This document shows, piece after piece, positions 62,440 through 64,000 of a stretch of 64,000 nucleotides of DNA. Position numbers and translations under genes: made by a program. A model generated the notes under the pieces. That model worked only from the letters and a program-made list of their open reading frames with translations, did no database searches and was not told the origin of the DNA. Each line of letters opens with the position of its first letter. Position 1 is the first letter of the stretch. The stretch comes from Chitinophagaceae bacterium PMP191F. GTDB taxonomy: Bacteria; Bacteroidota; Bacteroidia; Chitinophagales; Chitinophagaceae. Location of the stretch: positions 173,795 through 237,794 of the forward strand of contig LGYU01000002.1 in the NCBI GenBank assembly GCA_001302245.1. Direction: 5' to 3'.

Positions 62440-64000
62440 TGTTTTTAATTAATATAATGGAATAATTCCAGATATTACCCGACGATGCATCTATTATGTT
62501 TTCTATTTGTACTTTAATCCCAAGCTTATTACCTGATTTCTCATATTCATCCATAATAGCTGATATTTGTTTATCGGACAATAAAGTAATCCCAGCTATC
62601 GCTACTGACACATAATAATTCAAAGGGACAAAACCAATAATATCTCCGCCAAGCTGCCATTTTTTGTAATCTTTTAAATCAGTAAAGAAACGCAATGCAT
62701 CTCCATCATCCAATCTTGAAACATATTTATCGATCTGAAGGTTAGCCCAATAGTTACGATAAGCTTTTGTTTGCCTAAATGGATTACTACTATAAGAATC
62801 ATACTTTGGTCTTTTTGCAGTAACCGTTACCTCTTGAAGATTTACATTATACGAAACCTGTCCCTGATCATTACCGTAACCAATAGGGTTCCCTTTCGTA
62901 TCAGCAATAATGATTTCTTCTCCTATGTAGGTCCCATTTAATCCAAATTTAGTTATATCTTCTTGTGTATGTACCCTTGGATCAAAATAAACCTGTCCAT
63001 CATTACGTCGAACCCAGCCTGCATAGTAATCTCGTTCATCATCGCTATTGCCGGGTGCGAGGCCAAATGGATCATTAAATCTCAGTGGGTTATTATATGA
63101 GTAATTATAAGGAGTCAAGTCATTGAAAATATCCGTCAAGGGGTCAATTCGGTTAAAACGACCTGTTTGAGGGTCATACATTCTATACCGGGCATCATAC
63201 CACTCCAACCCACTTCCATCACTAAACTCTTTATTATGTAATTCATTACCACGATTAAACCGGCTTTTATTTTCTAGCCTTCCAATAGCCTTGGAACTAG
63301 TTCCCGCCATGGTCAATCCGAACGGATAGTAATGGGTTTCTTCTGTAACGGGACCTGTCCGGTGCTGTACACTCAGGTTATCAAAGAACACATCCTTGCC
63401 TTCCGTTTCATTGCTCACATAAATATACAAAAATCCATTGCGCGGCATTGTAATGCCACTGGCGCCTAAGGAGTTCAGTTGATCGGCACTGCCAACTGCT
63501 ATGGCATTGCTGCAACTGCCTTCTACATAATTGAACTGTTCATCCAGCAATACCCAGTTCAGGTAGGCCTTCGGTTTACCACTCGCCGGTGCCGGGTTCT
63601 TGTCCGTGCGGAAGCTGTTGATGGCGCCTAACAGCGGACTGGTATTCACGTCGCTCAGTTGTGCCAGCGTGCCTTTCTGTCCTGCTGCCACACCCGTAAT
63701 ACCTGTGGCCAGCGAGGTCAGGATATCAGCCAGCGGACTGGCGGTACTGCTGCTCACAGTACCCGATTTCCAGAAGGATTTCACCCCGATATCCACCTGG
63801 TCGCCACTCATCACCTTTAAGATCAGCCCCGGCCCCGTTTTGTTGCCACTGCCATTCACCACCGCTACATAATTGTTCGGGCTGGTGGTATTGTCCGTGG
63901 GATAGCCACTGATGCTGCTGACGGCATAGGCCGTGCTGCTCACATTGGCAAACAACGCATCTTCCTTCGTACGATACGCCGTTTCCATGGTGGCCATGTA
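62387..64000 (-). CDS. RHS repeat protein, C-terminal part with toxin tip (gene continues past right edge)
   Basis: The frame is open to the right edge, so the upstream RHS shell lies outside the window. The visible part has a beta-rich segment (about 63420-64000), the RHS core from [20 protein letters not shown] to LRFNDPFGL (DNA about 63060-63417), and a tip of about 230 residues. The tip has the linker LQEVTVTAKRP and a hydrophobic stretch (IIGFVPLNYYVSVAIAGITL); no known toxin fold recognised. This is probably the expressed member whose 3' end can be exchanged with the orphan cassettes. Confidence 0.88.
   Translation of the reverse strand, partial: YMATMETAYRTKEDALFANVSSTAYAVSSISGYPTDNTTSPNNYVAVVNGSGNKTGPGLILKVMSGDQVDIGVKSFWKSGTVSSSTASPLADILTSLATGITGVAAGQKGTLAQLSDVNTSPLLGAINSFRTDKNPAPASGKPKAYLNWVLLDEQFNYVEGSCSNAIAVGSADQLNSLGASGITMPRNGFLYIYVSNETEGKDVFFDNLSVQHRTGPVTEETHYYPFGLTMAGTSSKAIGRLENKSRFNRGNELHNKEFSDGSGLEWYDARYRMYDPQTGRFNRIDPLTDIFNDLTPYNYSYNNPLRFNDPFGLAPGNSDDERDYYAGWVRRNDGQVYFDPRVHTQEDITKFGLNGTYIGEEIIIADTKGNPIGYGNDQGQVSYNVNLQEVTVTAKRPKYDSYSSNPFRQTKAYRNYWANLQIDKYVSRLDDGDALRFFTDLKDYKKWQLGGDIIGFVPLNYYVSVAIAGITLLSDKQISAIMDEYEKSGNKLGIKVQIENIIDASSGNIWNYSIILIKNNEIIGQVSQTIAPAVLK

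Noticed and set aside
56474..64000. CRISPR array or tandem-repeat locus as an explanation for the repeated DNA at the right end
   Set aside because: The repeats are about 350-bp coding RHS core segments with unique genes between them, not short repeats with uniform spacers.

Overview
The window looks like a chromosomal segment of a Bacteroidota bacterium, most likely of the Chitinophagaceae type. The signs are a SusC/SusD pair, OmpP1/FadL-type and LytS/LytTR families typical of the phylum, several promoters with the Bacteroidota -7 element TAnnTTTG, and RHS proteins with the [15 protein letters not shown] core typical of Chitinophaga and relatives. Family names come from motif recognition by eye; no database search was run.

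Layout. (1) 1-20.4 kb is ordinary core genome: a DUF4350/DUF4129/SpoIIM/RDD membrane cluster, four tandem DUF5362-like small membrane proteins (one frameshifted), proS, a Tyr/Asn-rich lipoprotein, an OmpP1/FadL porin, miaA, a pRiA4b-like protein, cca, a GT9 glycosyltransferase, Sua5/YrdC, dapD, an FkbM methyltransferase, an EamA transporter and two large membrane proteins. (2) 20.4-22.9 kb is a decayed junction: an XRE regulator/membrane-protein pair with a palindromic operator, an unidentified decayed gene, tRNA-Leu(CAG) and a truncated SIR2-like (defence-type) gene. (3) 22.9-44.9 kb is a long catabolic island: SusC, SusD, one calcineurin-like phosphoesterase, two tandem purple-acid-phosphatase-like enzymes and a di-haem peroxidase; then a GH123-like hydrolase and an unassigned secreted protein. 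An AraC regulator faces a tightly coupled operon (creatininase-like hydrolase, hydroxyacyl dehydrogenase, enolase-superfamily dehydratase, EamA exporter/importer, DapA-type lyase, SDR). I read this as uptake of a phosphorylated and/or amino-sugar-containing glycoconjugate followed by non-phosphorylative sugar-acid catabolism; the substrate is unknown. (4) 45-56.4 kb is core and accessory: mgtE, an ABC-permease relic, DUF1801, a PHA-system protein, an esterase, lipoproteins, a cupin and a LytS/LytTR two-component pair.

(5) 56.4-64 kb is a polymorphic-toxin locus on the minus strand. The 3' end of a large RHS gene (running off the right edge) with its toxin tip and putative immunity gene is followed by orphan cassettes. 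Each holds the last ~110 codons of the RHS core, a new toxin tip and a new immunity gene: an unassigned tip with a membrane immunity candidate, a GIY-YIG-like nuclease tip, a zinc metalloprotease tip with a lipoprotein immunity candidate, and a decayed remnant. Cassettes are separated by similar terminator hairpins, and three carry the same 31-bp palindromic insertion at the same point of the core. This array and the phosphatase/sugar-acid island are the parts most worth following up.

A non-coding repeat of about 250-380 bp occurs three times (13.4-13.8, 20.4-20.6 and 48.1-48.5 kb), each time abutting the 3' end of a gene.
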